Of a stretch of DNA of 64,000 nucleotides, positions 56,923 to 64,000 are shown in pieces. Source of the DNA: Thiemannella venezuelensis. GTDB taxonomy: Bacteria; Actinomycetota; Actinomycetes; Streptosporangiales; Streptosporangiaceae. The stretch covers positions 62,001 through 126,000 of the forward strand of contig NZ_JACHJJ010000006.1 of NCBI RefSeq assembly GCF_014203605.1, read 5' to 3'. The notes beneath the pieces were generated by a model. That model was not told where the DNA came from, searched no databases, and was given only the letters and a program-made list of their open reading frames with translations. Made by a program: the position numbers and the translations under genes. Within the stretch, counting starts at the first letter, position 1. Every line of letters begins with the position of its first letter.

Positions 56923-57519
56923 ATGAAGCTCGCCGACATCGCGGTCCCCGAGACCCCCGCCGCCCGCGCCGCCCTGGAGGCGGCCACCGCCTACTGCTCG
57001 CCCGCCCTGCTCAACCACTCGGTCCGGTCCTACCTGTGGGCCGCCGCCTACGCCGACGCGCGCGGCATCGCCTTCGACGCCGAGCTGCTCTACGTCTCGG
57101 CGATGTTCCACGACATCGGGCTGGTCGCGGAGTTCGACAGCCACACGGTCCCGTTCGAGGAGGCCGGAGGCCACGTGGCCTGGGTCTTCTGCGCGGGCGC
57201 GGGCTGGCCGGTGGAGCGCCGGGTGCGCGCCTCGGAGGTGATCGTGCGCCACATGTGGGACAAGGTGGACGTGGCGGAGGACCCCGAGGGGCACCTGCTG
57301 GAGCTCTCCACCGGCCTGGACATCTCCGGCCGCAACCCGCAGGACTGGCCCGCGGACCTCAGGGCCGAGGTGCTGGAGCACTACCCCCGGGCCGGGATCG
57401 CCGAGGAGTTCGCCGCCTGCATCAAGGACCAGGAGGAGCGCAAGCCGGAGAGCCTGGCCGGCGGCTTCGTCCGCGGCGGCGTCGCCGGGCGCATCGCCGC
57501 CAACGCCCTGGACCGCTGA
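56923..57519 (+). CDS. HD-domain hydrolase (cyanamide hydratase-like)
   Basis: 198 residues from ATG 56923. Metal ligands are visible: His in LNHSVRSYLWA (about 26-36), the HD pair in YVSAMFHDIGL (about 58-68), and the later VIVRHMWDKVD. The spacing and NHSVRSY motif match the short HD family that includes cyanamide hydratase and many unassigned hydrolases. It lies 72 nt from the divergent GlxA-type regulator. That shared promoter suggests common control. Substrate unknown. Confidence 0.88.
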   Translation: MKLADIAVPETPAARAALEAATAYCSPALLNHSVRSYLWAAAYADARGIAFDAELLYVSAMFHDIGLVAEFDSHTVPFEEAGGHVAWVFCAGAGWPVERRVRASEVIVRHMWDKVDVAEDPEGHLLELSTGLDISGRNPQDWPADLRAEVLEHYPRAGIAEEFAACIKDQEERKPESLAGGFVRGGVAGRIAANALDR

Positions 57520-57619
57520 CTTCGATCCGCCGGGCCGCCGGCCGCCGTCCGCCGCGGTGCTCCCGGGCGGCGGTGCGGCGGGCGTCCACGCGGACCCGTC
57601 CGGCTCCGCCGTACGGTGC

Positions 57620-58000
57620 TCAGGCCTTGGGGCCCGTGCTCTGCACGACCTCGAACGACCAGAGCTCGGCTCCCGACGCGGCCGGGCCCTGCCCGTGACC
57701 GTGCCCCTGCCCGTGACCGTGACCGTGCCCCTGCCCGTGCCCCTGGGCGCCCGCCTCGGCGGCGGCCTGGGCGTGGCCCCGCTGGAAGGCCTGGCTCTCG
57801 GTCCAGCGGGCGAAGTCCTCCTCCGAACGCCAGCGGGTGTAGACCATGTAGCGGTCGGTGCCCTCGACCGGGCGGAGCAGCTCGAACCACTCGAACCCGT
57901 CGGCCGACTCCACGATCCCGGCCCGGTTGGAGAACCGCTTCTCCAGTTCCTCGCGCATCTCCGCGGACACGGTCAACACGTTGATCTTCACAACCGACAT
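57620..58000 (-). CDS. MhuD-like haem-degrading monooxygenase with His-rich insert
   Basis: 126 residues from ATG 57998-58000. The opening MSVVKINVLTVS, FSNRAGIVESADGFEWFELL and ELWSFEVVQ closely follow Mycobacterium MhuD (ABM fold, haem degradation to iron and mycobilin). Key residues are kept: Asn7, Trp66, and His76 as the likely proximal haem ligand (one position off MhuD His75). Unusually, residues about 86-106 are a GHGQGHGHGHGQ-type His/Gly/Gln repeat encoded by a degenerate 6-bp DNA repeat (57690-57750). This could bind metal released from haem. It is monocistronic. Confidence 0.88.
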   Translation of the reverse strand: MSVVKINVLTVSAEMREELEKRFSNRAGIVESADGFEWFELLRPVEGTDRYMVYTRWRSEEDFARWTESQAFQRGHAQAAAEAGAQGHGQGHGHGHGQGHGHGQGPAASGAELWSFEVVQSTGPKA

Positions 58001-58173
58001 GCGAGCTCCTCCCAGAACGTCTTTCCGATCACCCTACGATCCGCCTCCCGCCCGGCCCCACCGCCCCGCCGGTCGCAAAGGGCGGTACGGCCGGGCGCCG
58101 CGGGTCCCGGCCGGCGGCGCCGTACGGCGCGTGGTCCGGCGAACGCCCGCGGCCGCTCCACTAGCCTTGTGGG

Positions 58174-58950
58174 GTGCGTATCGCGAGGTTCTCCACAGGT
58201 GACGGTGTCGGGTTCGGGGTGGTCGAGGGCGGCCCCGGCGAGGAGTTCATCTCCGGGGTCTCCGGGCACCCGTTCGGCCCGATCCAGTTCACCGGCGAGC
58301 GCCACTCGCTCTCCCAGGTCAGGCTGCTCGCGCCCATGCTGCCCAGCAAGGTCGTCGCCATCGGCAAGAACTACGCCGAGCACGCCCGCGAGATGGGCGG
58401 GGAGGTCCCCGGCGAGCCGCTGATGTTCATCAAGCCGTCCACCTCGGTGATCGGCCCGGCCGAGGCCGTGGCCTACCCGACCGGGCTCTCGGAGCGGGTC
58501 GACTTCGAGGGCGAGCTGGCCGTGGTCATCGGCCGGCTCTGCCGGGAGGTCCCCGTCGAGCGCGCCCACGAGGTGATCTTCGGCTACACCTGCGCCAACG
58601 ACGTCACCGCGCGCGACCTGCAGAAGAAGGACGTGCAGTTCACCCGGGCCAAGGGCTTCGACACCTTCTGCCCGCTCGGCCCGTGGATCCAGACCGAGCT
58701 CGACCCCGCCGACCTGGGCATCACCACGACGGTGAACGGCGAGGTCAAGCAGAGCTCGCGCACCTCCAAGCTCATGTACGACATCCCGACGCTGATCGCC
58801 CACGTGAGCGCGGTCATGACCCTCATCCCCGGCGACGTCATCCTCACCGGGACGCCCGAAGGGGTCGGCCCGCTCCAGGTCGGGGACGAGGTCAGCGTCG
58901 CCATCGAAGGTATCGGCACTCTCAGCAACCGGGTGGTCTCCCGTGATTAG
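58174..58950 (+). CDS. Fumarylacetoacetate hydrolase (FAH) family protein
   Basis: 258 residues from GTG 58174. A TAGCCT box at 58161-58166 places the probable transcript start at or near the GTG, so it is likely leaderless. The metal site is visible: Glu in [12 protein letters not shown], the motif [17 protein letters not shown] and the C-terminal [16 protein letters not shown]. Family members act as decarboxylases, isomerases or acylpyruvases. In actinobacteria this gene often precedes gltX, and here the two overlap by 8 nt, suggesting one transcript. Substrate unknown. Confidence 0.92.
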   Translation: MRIARFSTGDGVGFGVVEGGPGEEFISGVSGHPFGPIQFTGERHSLSQVRLLAPMLPSKVVAIGKNYAEHAREMGGEVPGEPLMFIKPSTSVIGPAEAVAYPTGLSERVDFEGELAVVIGRLCREVPVERAHEVIFGYTCANDVTARDLQKKDVQFTRAKGFDTFCPLGPWIQTELDPADLGITTTVNGEVKQSSRTSKLMYDIPTLIAHVSAVMTLIPGDVILTGTPEGVGPLQVGDEVSVAIEGIGTLSNRVVSRD

Positions 58951-60310
58951 GGTTCGTTTCGCTCCCTCGCCCACCGGCATGTTCCACGTCGGCGGCGCCC
59001 GCACCGCGCTGTTCAACTGGGCGCTGGCCCAGCAGGCCGGCGGCCGGTTCGTCCTGCGTATCGAGGACACCGACGCCACCCGCAACCGCCCGGAGTGGAC
59101 CGAGGGCATCCTCTCGGCCCTGGCCTGGATCGGGATCGGCGAGGAGAGCCCGGTCTTCGAGGGGCCCTTCTTCCAGTCGTCCTTCGAGCCGCAGCACCGC
59201 GAGGCCGTCGCCAGGCTGCTCGCCGACGGCCGCGCCTACTACTGCGACTGCACCCGCGAGAAGCTCCAGGAGCGCACCGGCTCCGAGCACAAGGGCTACG
59301 ACGGCTTCTGCCGCGACCGCGGCCTGGCGGAGGGCGCGGTCCGCTTCCGCACCCCCGACGAGGGCGTCACCGTGGTGGACGACCTGATCCGCGGCCGGGT
59401 GGAGTTCCCCAACGACGCGCAGGAGGACTTCGTCGTCGCGCGCAGCGACGGCTCCCCGCTGTACGTCCTGGCCAACGCCGTCGACGACATCACCCAGGGC
59501 GTCACCCACGTGGTCCGCGGCGAGGAGCACCTGGGCAACGCCCAGCGCCAGCAGCTGCTCTGGCCCGCCCTGGGCGCGAACCCGCCGGTCTGGGCGCACC
59601 TGCCGGTGATCGTCAACGAGCAGCGCAAGAAGCTCTCCAAGCGCCGCGACAAGGTCGCGCTGGAGTCCTACCGCGAGGAGGGCTACCTGGCCGAGGCGAT
59701 GGTCAACTACCTGATGCTGCTCGGCTGGGGTCCCGGCGAGGACCGGGAGATCATGCCCTGGTCGGAGATGATGCCGCTGTTCAAGCTGGAGAGCGTCAAC
59801 TCCGCCAGCGCCTTCTTCGACGAGAAGAAGCTGCGCGCCTTCAACGGCGAGTACATCCGGGCGCTCTCCCCCGACGAGTTCGTCCGGCGCTGCGAGCCCT
59901 GGCTCGACCCGAGCTGGGACCGCGCGACCTTCGTGAAGGTCGCCGGACTGGCGCAGACGCGCGTCGCCGTGCTCTCCGAGATCAGCGCGAACGTCGACTT
60001 CCTCTTCCTGGACGAGCCCTTCTTCGACCAGGCCGCGTGGGACAAGGCGATGAAGGGTCCGGCCGAGGAGATCCTCACCGGCTACCTCGCCCGCCTGGAG
60101 ACGGCGGACATGGACCCCGACTCCCTGAAGACCGCGCTGGAGGAGGTCGGCGCCGAGCACGGCCTCAAGCTCGGCAAGGCCCAGGCCCCGGTCCGGGTGG
60201 CGCTCACCGGCCGGACGGTCGGCCTGCCGCTGTTCGAGTCGATCGAGGCCCTCGGCCGCGAGCGCTCGGTGCAGCGCCTGCATGCCGCCCTCGCGCGGCT
60301 GCGAGGCTGA
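58943..60310 (+). CDS. gltX: Glutamyl-tRNA synthetase
   Basis: 455 residues from GTG 58943, overlapping the FAH gene. It charges tRNA-Glu; with no glutaminyl-tRNA synthetase visible and gatCAB in the same window, it presumably also charges tRNA-Gln (non-discriminating). Class I motifs: HIGH-type [19 protein letters not shown] near the start (HVGG) and KMSKS-type [21 protein letters not shown] is part of the zinc-like loop. It ends in a strong hairpin terminator. The tRNA-Gln and tRNA-Glu genes lie 2.2 kb downstream. Confidence 0.97.
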   Translation: MIRVRFAPSPTGMFHVGGARTALFNWALAQQAGGRFVLRIEDTDATRNRPEWTEGILSALAWIGIGEESPVFEGPFFQSSFEPQHREAVARLLADGRAYYCDCTREKLQERTGSEHKGYDGFCRDRGLAEGAVRFRTPDEGVTVVDDLIRGRVEFPNDAQEDFVVARSDGSPLYVLANAVDDITQGVTHVVRGEEHLGNAQRQQLLWPALGANPPVWAHLPVIVNEQRKKLSKRRDKVALESYREEGYLAEAMVNYLMLLGWGPGEDREIMPWSEMMPLFKLESVNSASAFFDEKKLRAFNGEYIRALSPDEFVRRCEPWLDPSWDRATFVKVAGLAQTRVAVLSEISANVDFLFLDEPFFDQAAWDKAMKGPAEEILTGYLARLETADMDPDSLKTALEEVGAEHGLKLGKAQAPVRVALTGRTVGLPLFESIEALGRERSVQRLHAALARLRG

Positions 60311-60330
60311 TCGCGGCTCTGATACGGCCG

Positions 60331-60373
60331 GTACGGTGCCCGCCCCGCCAAGGTGCGGGGCGGGCACCGTACG
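60331..60373. terminator. Bidirectional terminator between gltX and the M3 peptidase gene
   Basis: An 18-bp inverted repeat from GTACGGTGCCCGCCCCGC (60331-60348) to its complement at 60355-60372. It serves both convergent genes. The M3 gene stop lies right next to it. Confidence 0.85.
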
Positions 60374-60374
60374 G

Positions 60375-62354
60375 TCAGCCCAGCAGGCCCCGGCGCTCCA
60401 GCAGGGGCTCGATGCGGGGGTCGCGGCCCCGGAACTCGCGGAAGGCGGCCATCACGTCCTTGGAGCCGCCCACCGACAGCAGGGTGGAGCGGAAGTGGTC
60501 GCCGTTCTCCCGTGTGAGCCCGCCGTTCTCCTTGAACCAGTCGACGCTCTCCGCGTCCAGGACCTCGCTCCAGATGTAGGAGTAGTAGCCGGCGCTGTAG
60601 CCGCCCGTGCCGTCGAAGAAGATGTGCGCGAAGTAGTTCGTCCGGTAGCGGCTGCGGACCAGTTCGAAGGCGGCTCCGGCGCGCTCCAGGGCCGCGGCCT
60701 CGAACGCCTCGGCGTCCTGCACGGTCTCGCCCGGGGCGAGCTTGTGCCAGGCCCAGTCCAGCAGGGCCGCGGCGAGGTACTCCACCGTCGCGAAGCCCTG
60801 GTTGAACTTCTCGGCGGCCTTCATCTTCTCCAGCAGCTCCGCCGGGACCGGCTCGCCGGTCTCGTGGTGCCTGGCGAAGTTGGCCAGCACGGACGGCCAG
60901 GTCGCCCACATCTCGTTGACCTGCGAGGGGTACTCCACGAAGTCGCGCGGCACCTCGGTGCCGGAGACCCGGGGGAAGCGCACGTCGGAGAAGAGGCCGT
61001 GCAGGGCGTGGCCGAACTCGTGGAAGGCCGTGTTGACCTCGTCGAAGGTCAGCAGCGTCGGGCCCTCGGCGGGCTTGGTGATGTTGAGGTTGTTCATCAC
61101 CACCGGGGACTCGCCGAACAGGTGCGACTGGTCCACCAGGTTGTTCATCCACGCGCCGCCGCGCTTGGTGGGCCGCGCGTAGGGGTCGAACAGGAACAGG
61201 CCCAGCGCGGAGCCGTCGGCGTTGAACACCTCGTAGACCCGGACGTCGGGGTGGTAGCCGGCCAGGTCCGGACGGTCGGCGAAGGTGACGCCGTACAGCT
61301 CGGTGGCGGCGTGGAAGACGCCGTCCTTCAGCACCCGGTCCAGCTCGAAGTAGGGGCGCAGCTCGGAGCTGTCGAAGTCGTAGCGGGCCTTGCGCACCTT
61401 CTCGGCGTAGAACGACCAGTCCCACGGCTCGATGGCGAACCCGGCCTGCTCGCTCAGGGCCTCGGCCTCCCTGCGGGCGTTGGCCACCGCCGGGCCGACC
61501 AGTTTGCCGAGCATCTCCTCGACGGCCTCGGTGGTCTTGGCCGTCTGGTCGGCGACGGAGTAGGCGGCGTGGTTCGGGTAGCCGAGCAGCGCGGCCCGCT
61601 CGGCGCGGAGCCCGGCCATCCTGGCGGCCAGCTCGAAGTTCTCCGGGGCCCGGCCGGTGGAGAGCTCGTACAGCCTCCTGCGGGTCTCCCGGTCCGTCAG
61701 CTCGGCCAGGGCGGGCTGGCTGGTGAAGTTGAGGAGCGGCAGGACGTACTTGCCGTCCTTCTCGATCGCCTTGACGGCGCTCTCCGGGAGCCCGTCCAGT
61801 TCCTTGGCGTCCTCGACGACCAGCGCCGAGGCGGTGGAGGCCTTCAGCAGGTTCTGCGAGAAGGTCGTGGCGAGGGTGGACAGCTCCTCGTTGAGGGCCC
61901 TCAGCCGCTCCTGCTCGTCCTCGGACAGCTCGGCGCCGGCCCGGACGAAGTCCACCCGGTACTTCTCCAGCAGCCAGGCCTCCTCCGGGTCCTCCGTGGC
62001 GACCTGCCTGATCCGGGCGTACAGGGCGCGGTTCAGGTGGATGGCGTCGCGGTGCTTGGTCAGCCGGGGGGAGATCTCGGTCTCGATCTCCCGGATGCCG
62101 TCGGTCGCGTCGGAGGCGACGATGCTGAAGAAGACGGTCGCCGTCCGTTTGAGGACCATGCCGGAGCGTTCGAGTGCCTCGACGGTGTTGGCGAAGGTGG
62201 CGGGCTCGGGGTTGCCCGTGATCGCCTCCACCTCCTGCAGTTGCTCGGTCATGCCGCGCTCGAAGGCGGGCAGGTAGTGCTCCTCCCGGATCTGCGCGAA
62301 GGGCGGCAGCCGGTAGGGCAGGGTGCTGGGCGCGAAGAACGGGTTCTCAGCCAC
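60375..62354 (-). CDS. dcp: M3 family oligopeptidase (peptidyl-dipeptidase Dcp type)
   Basis: 659 residues from GTG 62352-62354, with GAGGAG about eight nt upstream. A cytosolic thimet-type zinc peptidase that degrades peptides. The zinc motif HExxH is HEFGH in FDEVNTAFHEFGHALHGLF, with the third ligand Glu in the following GTEVPRDFVEYPSQ segment. The C-terminal GTGGYSAGYYSYIWSEVLDAE is typical of Dcp/OpdA. Length near 660-680 is normal. It converges with gltX and is transcribed away from the tRNA genes. Confidence 0.95.
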   Translation of the reverse strand: MAENPFFAPSTLPYRLPPFAQIREEHYLPAFERGMTEQLQEVEAITGNPEPATFANTVEALERSGMVLKRTATVFFSIVASDATDGIREIETEISPRLTKHRDAIHLNRALYARIRQVATEDPEEAWLLEKYRVDFVRAGAELSEDEQERLRALNEELSTLATTFSQNLLKASTASALVVEDAKELDGLPESAVKAIEKDGKYVLPLLNFTSQPALAELTDRETRRRLYELSTGRAPENFELAARMAGLRAERAALLGYPNHAAYSVADQTAKTTEAVEEMLGKLVGPAVANARREAEALSEQAGFAIEPWDWSFYAEKVRKARYDFDSSELRPYFELDRVLKDGVFHAATELYGVTFADRPDLAGYHPDVRVYEVFNADGSALGLFLFDPYARPTKRGGAWMNNLVDQSHLFGESPVVMNNLNITKPAEGPTLLTFDEVNTAFHEFGHALHGLFSDVRFPRVSGTEVPRDFVEYPSQVNEMWATWPSVLANFARHHETGEPVPAELLEKMKAAEKFNQGFATVEYLAAALLDWAWHKLAPGETVQDAEAFEAAALERAGAAFELVRSRYRTNYFAHIFFDGTGGYSAGYYSYIWSEVLDAESVDWFKENGGLTRENGDHFRSTLLSVGGSKDVMAAFREFRGRDPRIEPLLERRGLLG

Positions 62355-62538
62355 GGGGCGGGCTCCTCAGACGCGGACGGATCTCCACAGCAGCGTTACA
62401 TAACGGGGCATGGATGGGCACTCCGACCTCGGGTGGTTCGCCGTGAGCCGACCGGAAGCAATCGTTTTGGTCTTGGCACTCAAGGTGGGCTATTCTTTCG
62501 GAGTCGCCAGGGAACACCGCAAGGGAAGCCCGAAGCGG

Positions 62539-62610
62539 TGGGGTATGGTGTAATTGGCAGCACGACTGATTCTGGTTCAGTTAGTCTAGGTTCGAGTCCT
62601 GGTACCCCAG
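62539..62610 (+). tRNA. tRNA-Gln(CUG)
   Basis: A 72-nt cloverleaf with acceptor TGGGGTA/TACCCCA, D arm GGTGTAATTGGCAGCAC, anticodon stem ACTGA/TCAGT with loop TTCTGGT (anticodon CTG), and T arm CTAGG-TTCGAGT-CCTGG. The 3' CCA is not encoded. In this organism it is presumably first charged with Glu by GltX and then amidated by GatCAB. Confidence 0.95.
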
Positions 62611-62672
62611 CTGCAGCTCTCCCCAGAGCTGCTGCGGATGAGGTTCTGCCGCATCCGATCCCAGTGTGCAGG

Positions 62673-62743
62673 GTCCCGTCGTCTAGTGGCCTAGGACGCC
62701 GCCCTCTCAAGGCGGTAACGCCGGTTCGAATCCGGTCGGGACT
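62673..62743 (+). tRNA. tRNA-Glu(CUC), copy 1
   Basis: Cloverleaf with acceptor GTCCCG/CGGGAC, anticodon stem CCGCC/GGCGG with loop CTCTCAA (anticodon CTC), and T arm CCGG-TTCGAAT-CCGG. Located 62 nt after tRNA-Gln. Confidence 0.95.
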
Positions 62744-62763
62744 ACCACTGTCACACGTGCAAG

Positions 62764-62834
62764 GCTCCGTCGTCTAGTGGCCTAGGACGCCGCCCTCTCA
62801 AGGCGGTAGCGCCGGTTCGAATCCGGTCGGGGCT
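62764..62834 (+). tRNA. tRNA-Glu(CUC), copy 2
   Basis: Nearly identical to copy 1, 20 nt after it. Differences at the acceptor (GCTCCG with CGGGGC, one T-G pair) and one A/G in the variable region (GGTAGC instead of GGTAAC). Same anticodon CTC. Confidence 0.95.
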
Positions 62835-62842
62835 ACATCGAG

Positions 62843-62880
62843 GAACCCCCGGAAGCAACGGCTTCCGGGGGTTCTCTGCT
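62843..62880 (+). terminator. Terminator after the tRNA cluster
   Basis: GAACCCCCGGAAGC (62843-62856), loop AACG, then GCTTCCGGGGGTTC (62861-62874) and TCTGCTTT. A perfect 14-bp stem ending the tRNA transcript. Confidence 0.92.
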
Positions 62881-62922
62881 TTCCGGATCACCTCTTGATA
62901 TGGATAACGATGCTATCTATCA

Positions 62923-62945
62923 TTTGGATAGTTCTACTATCCAAA
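62923..62945. promoter_or_regulatory. Inverted-repeat operator upstream of the redoxin-like gene
   Basis: TTTGGATAG (62923-62931), 5-nt spacer, CTATCCAAA (62937-62945): a perfect 9-bp inverted repeat in an AT-rich stretch 14 nt before the gene start. A related GATA...TATC pair lies just upstream (about 62901-62920). This is a strong candidate repressor site for the gene at 62960. Confidence 0.7.
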
Positions 62946-62959
62946 CGAAGGGGCAGAAA

Positions 62960-63925
62960 ATGATCACTTTGCTGGCGGACGGCGGCGCGACCGAGATCGA
63001 GGGACCGGTCGTGCCGCACGGCACGGAGGTCCTCGGCTGGACGCGCAAGCCGCACGGCTGGTGCCGGGACGAGATGTGCGTCCCGTCCTTCCGGGCCGCG
63101 GCGGCCGAGAGCGCCGAGGGCGTGGACCTGGCCGCCTTCGCCGGGCTGCTCGGCAGGGAGGTGGTCTCCGACGGGGACGAGGGCGTGATCGCGATCGGCG
63201 AGCCGGCGGAGACCGCGCCCGGCGAGGCGCCGCCGTTCGAGGAGCTGGAGAAGCTGCGCGGCACCAAGGTCGCGCTGGTCTTCTGGGCCTCCTGGTGCGG
63301 CTGCCGCTACGACCTCCCCGCCTGGGAGGCCCTCCACCGGGAGCTGGCCGGGCACGGCTTCAGCGTGCTCAGCGTCTCACTCGACCGCGATCCCGGGGAC
63401 GCGCGCGAGTGGCTGGACGGCGTCACCCACCCGGCGGTGATCGACGCCGACGGCAGGATCGCCGAGCTCTACAACGTGATCAACGTGCCCACGGTGGTCT
63501 GGGTCGACGAGGAGGGGCGCATCGCCCGCCCGCAGGACACCATGACCGCCACCGACACCTTCCGGTCGATGAACGGGCTCTCCTCGGAGCGGGCCACCGC
63601 GGCGCTGCGCCGATGGGTGGTCGACGGCGAGGCCGGGACGACCCTCCGCGAGCTGCGCGCCCCCACCGGGGACGAGCGCCGGGCCCGGCTGCACGCGCGG
63701 ATCGCGGCCTGGCTGCTGCGCTCCGGCCGTACGGCCGCCGCCGGACGGCACCTGGCGGAGGCCGCCGCGCTCGCCCCGCACGACCTGGCCGTCCGCCGGG
63801 GCCTGATGCCGCTGCAGGGCGTCGACCCGTTCGGCGAGGAGTACTTCAAGGTCCGCGAGGAGCTGGAAGCGGCCGGTATCGCGATCTACCGGCCGCTTCC
63901 CGACTGGCAGGAGGACGCCCGCTAG
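62960..63925 (+). CDS. Redoxin/thioredoxin-fold protein with CxC motif
   Basis: 321 residues from ATG 62960 with AAGGGG upstream; ATG 62900 would place the start inside the operator region. The thioredoxin fold is clear: VALVFWASWCGCRYDLPAWEALHREL, FSVLSVSLDRDPGDAREWLD and the cis-Pro in NVINVPTVVWVDEEGRI. Instead of CxxC the motif is Cys-Gly-Cys. An N-terminal domain (about 1-90) contains two further Cys (GWCRDEMCVPSF), and the C-terminal part after about 215 has TPR-like helices (ARLHARIAAWLLRSGRTAAA). No signal peptide, so cytosolic. Redox role is inference. Confidence 0.82.
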   Translation: MITLLADGGATEIEGPVVPHGTEVLGWTRKPHGWCRDEMCVPSFRAAAAESAEGVDLAAFAGLLGREVVSDGDEGVIAIGEPAETAPGEAPPFEELEKLRGTKVALVFWASWCGCRYDLPAWEALHRELAGHGFSVLSVSLDRDPGDAREWLDGVTHPAVIDADGRIAELYNVINVPTVVWVDEEGRIARPQDTMTATDTFRSMNGLSSERATAALRRWVVDGEAGTTLRELRAPTGDERRARLHARIAAWLLRSGRTAAAGRHLAEAAALAPHDLAVRRGLMPLQGVDPFGEEYFKVREELEAAGIAIYRPLPDWQEDAR

Positions 63926-64000
63926 TTGTGGTCGGAGCGGGCCTTGAACAGCGCCCGCTTGGCCGCCTTGCCGACCTGGCGGTCGGGATGGGCCTTGCCG
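63922..64000 (-). CDS. C-terminal end of an unknown gene, truncated at the window edge
   Basis: On the minus strand a frame enters from beyond base 64000 and ends at a TAG (CTA 63922-63924) with the basic tail HPDRQVGKAAKRALFKARSD and HN. Its stop shares CTAG with the stop of the convergent redoxin-like gene. Only about 25 residues are visible, so no family can be named. Confidence 0.5.
   Translation of the reverse strand, partial: GKAHPDRQVGKAAKRALFKARSDHN

Overview
This window is chromosomal DNA from a high-GC actinomycete, most likely of the Streptosporangiaceae type (Streptosporangium/Nonomuraea relatives). The evidence is very GC-rich third codon positions, frequent GTG starts and GTGA/ATGA overlaps, probable leaderless genes, the gatCAB, ilvBNC, serA and leuB neighbourhood, and Pro/Thr linkers in many secreted proteins. 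The genus assignment is inference from gene content.

Layout. 1-11.5 kb: the tail of a MetE-like protein, a small secreted protein, NAD-dependent DNA ligase (ligA), a dual GGDEF-EAL membrane protein, a structured 374-nt intergenic region, a small membrane protein, then gatC-gatA-[AAA ATPase-DUF4276/TOPRIM-like]-gatB. The last group is one overlapping gene chain in which a two-gene module of defence-system type sits inside the tRNA amidotransferase operon. 11.6-20.9 kb: an RTX-like secreted protein, a MOSC protein, a tripartite tricarboxylate transporter (tctCBA) facing its probable CitA/CitB-type two-component system, and a VanW cell-wall protein. 20.9-23.5 kb: two copies of a ~360-bp repeat in inverted orientation enclose a secreted protein and a LOG-family protein. 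Each copy carries a 22-bp perfect hairpin whose sequence differences are compensated on both arms. 23.5-27.4 kb: a hydroxyacid dehydrogenase and a second GGDEF-EAL protein.

27.4-31 kb: ilvB-ilvN-ilvC behind a leader-peptide attenuator. 31-38 kb: a secreted subtilisin fused to a CAP domain, a second CAP protein, a DacB-type D,D-carboxypeptidase, an MFS/GPH transporter and an FHA protein. 38.2-43.6 kb: a PadR regulator with a 24-bp palindromic operator, then a tnpB-only IS200/IS605-type insertion, then the ABC ATPase and FtsX-like permease that would normally follow padR. 43.6-53.1 kb: a methyltransferase, an SseB-like protein, serA, a second leader peptide and hairpins ahead of a 36-aa ORF and leuB, ilvE, an O-methyltransferase, and a third leader peptide plus terminator ahead of cimA. 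53.2-64 kb: a heparinase-like protein, an isochorismatase/GlxA-regulator/HD group, a MhuD-like haem monooxygenase with a His-rich insert, an FAH-family hydrolase overlapping gltX, an M3 oligopeptidase, tRNA-Gln(CUG) and two tRNA-Glu(CUC), and a redoxin-like protein behind an inverted-repeat operator.

How it works together. IlvB/N/C, IlvE, LeuB and CimA make branched-chain amino acids. The ilvB, leuB and cimA units each have a short upstream ORF rich in Leu/Ile/Val codons followed by hairpins, which points to a shared translation-coupled attenuation regulon. GltX, GatCAB, tRNA-Gln and tRNA-Glu are the parts of the indirect Gln-tRNA pathway. The strongest candidates for new biology are the ATPase/TOPRIM-like pair inside gatCAB, the covarying hairpin repeats flanking a two-gene cassette, and the 5.76-5.92 kb structured region.
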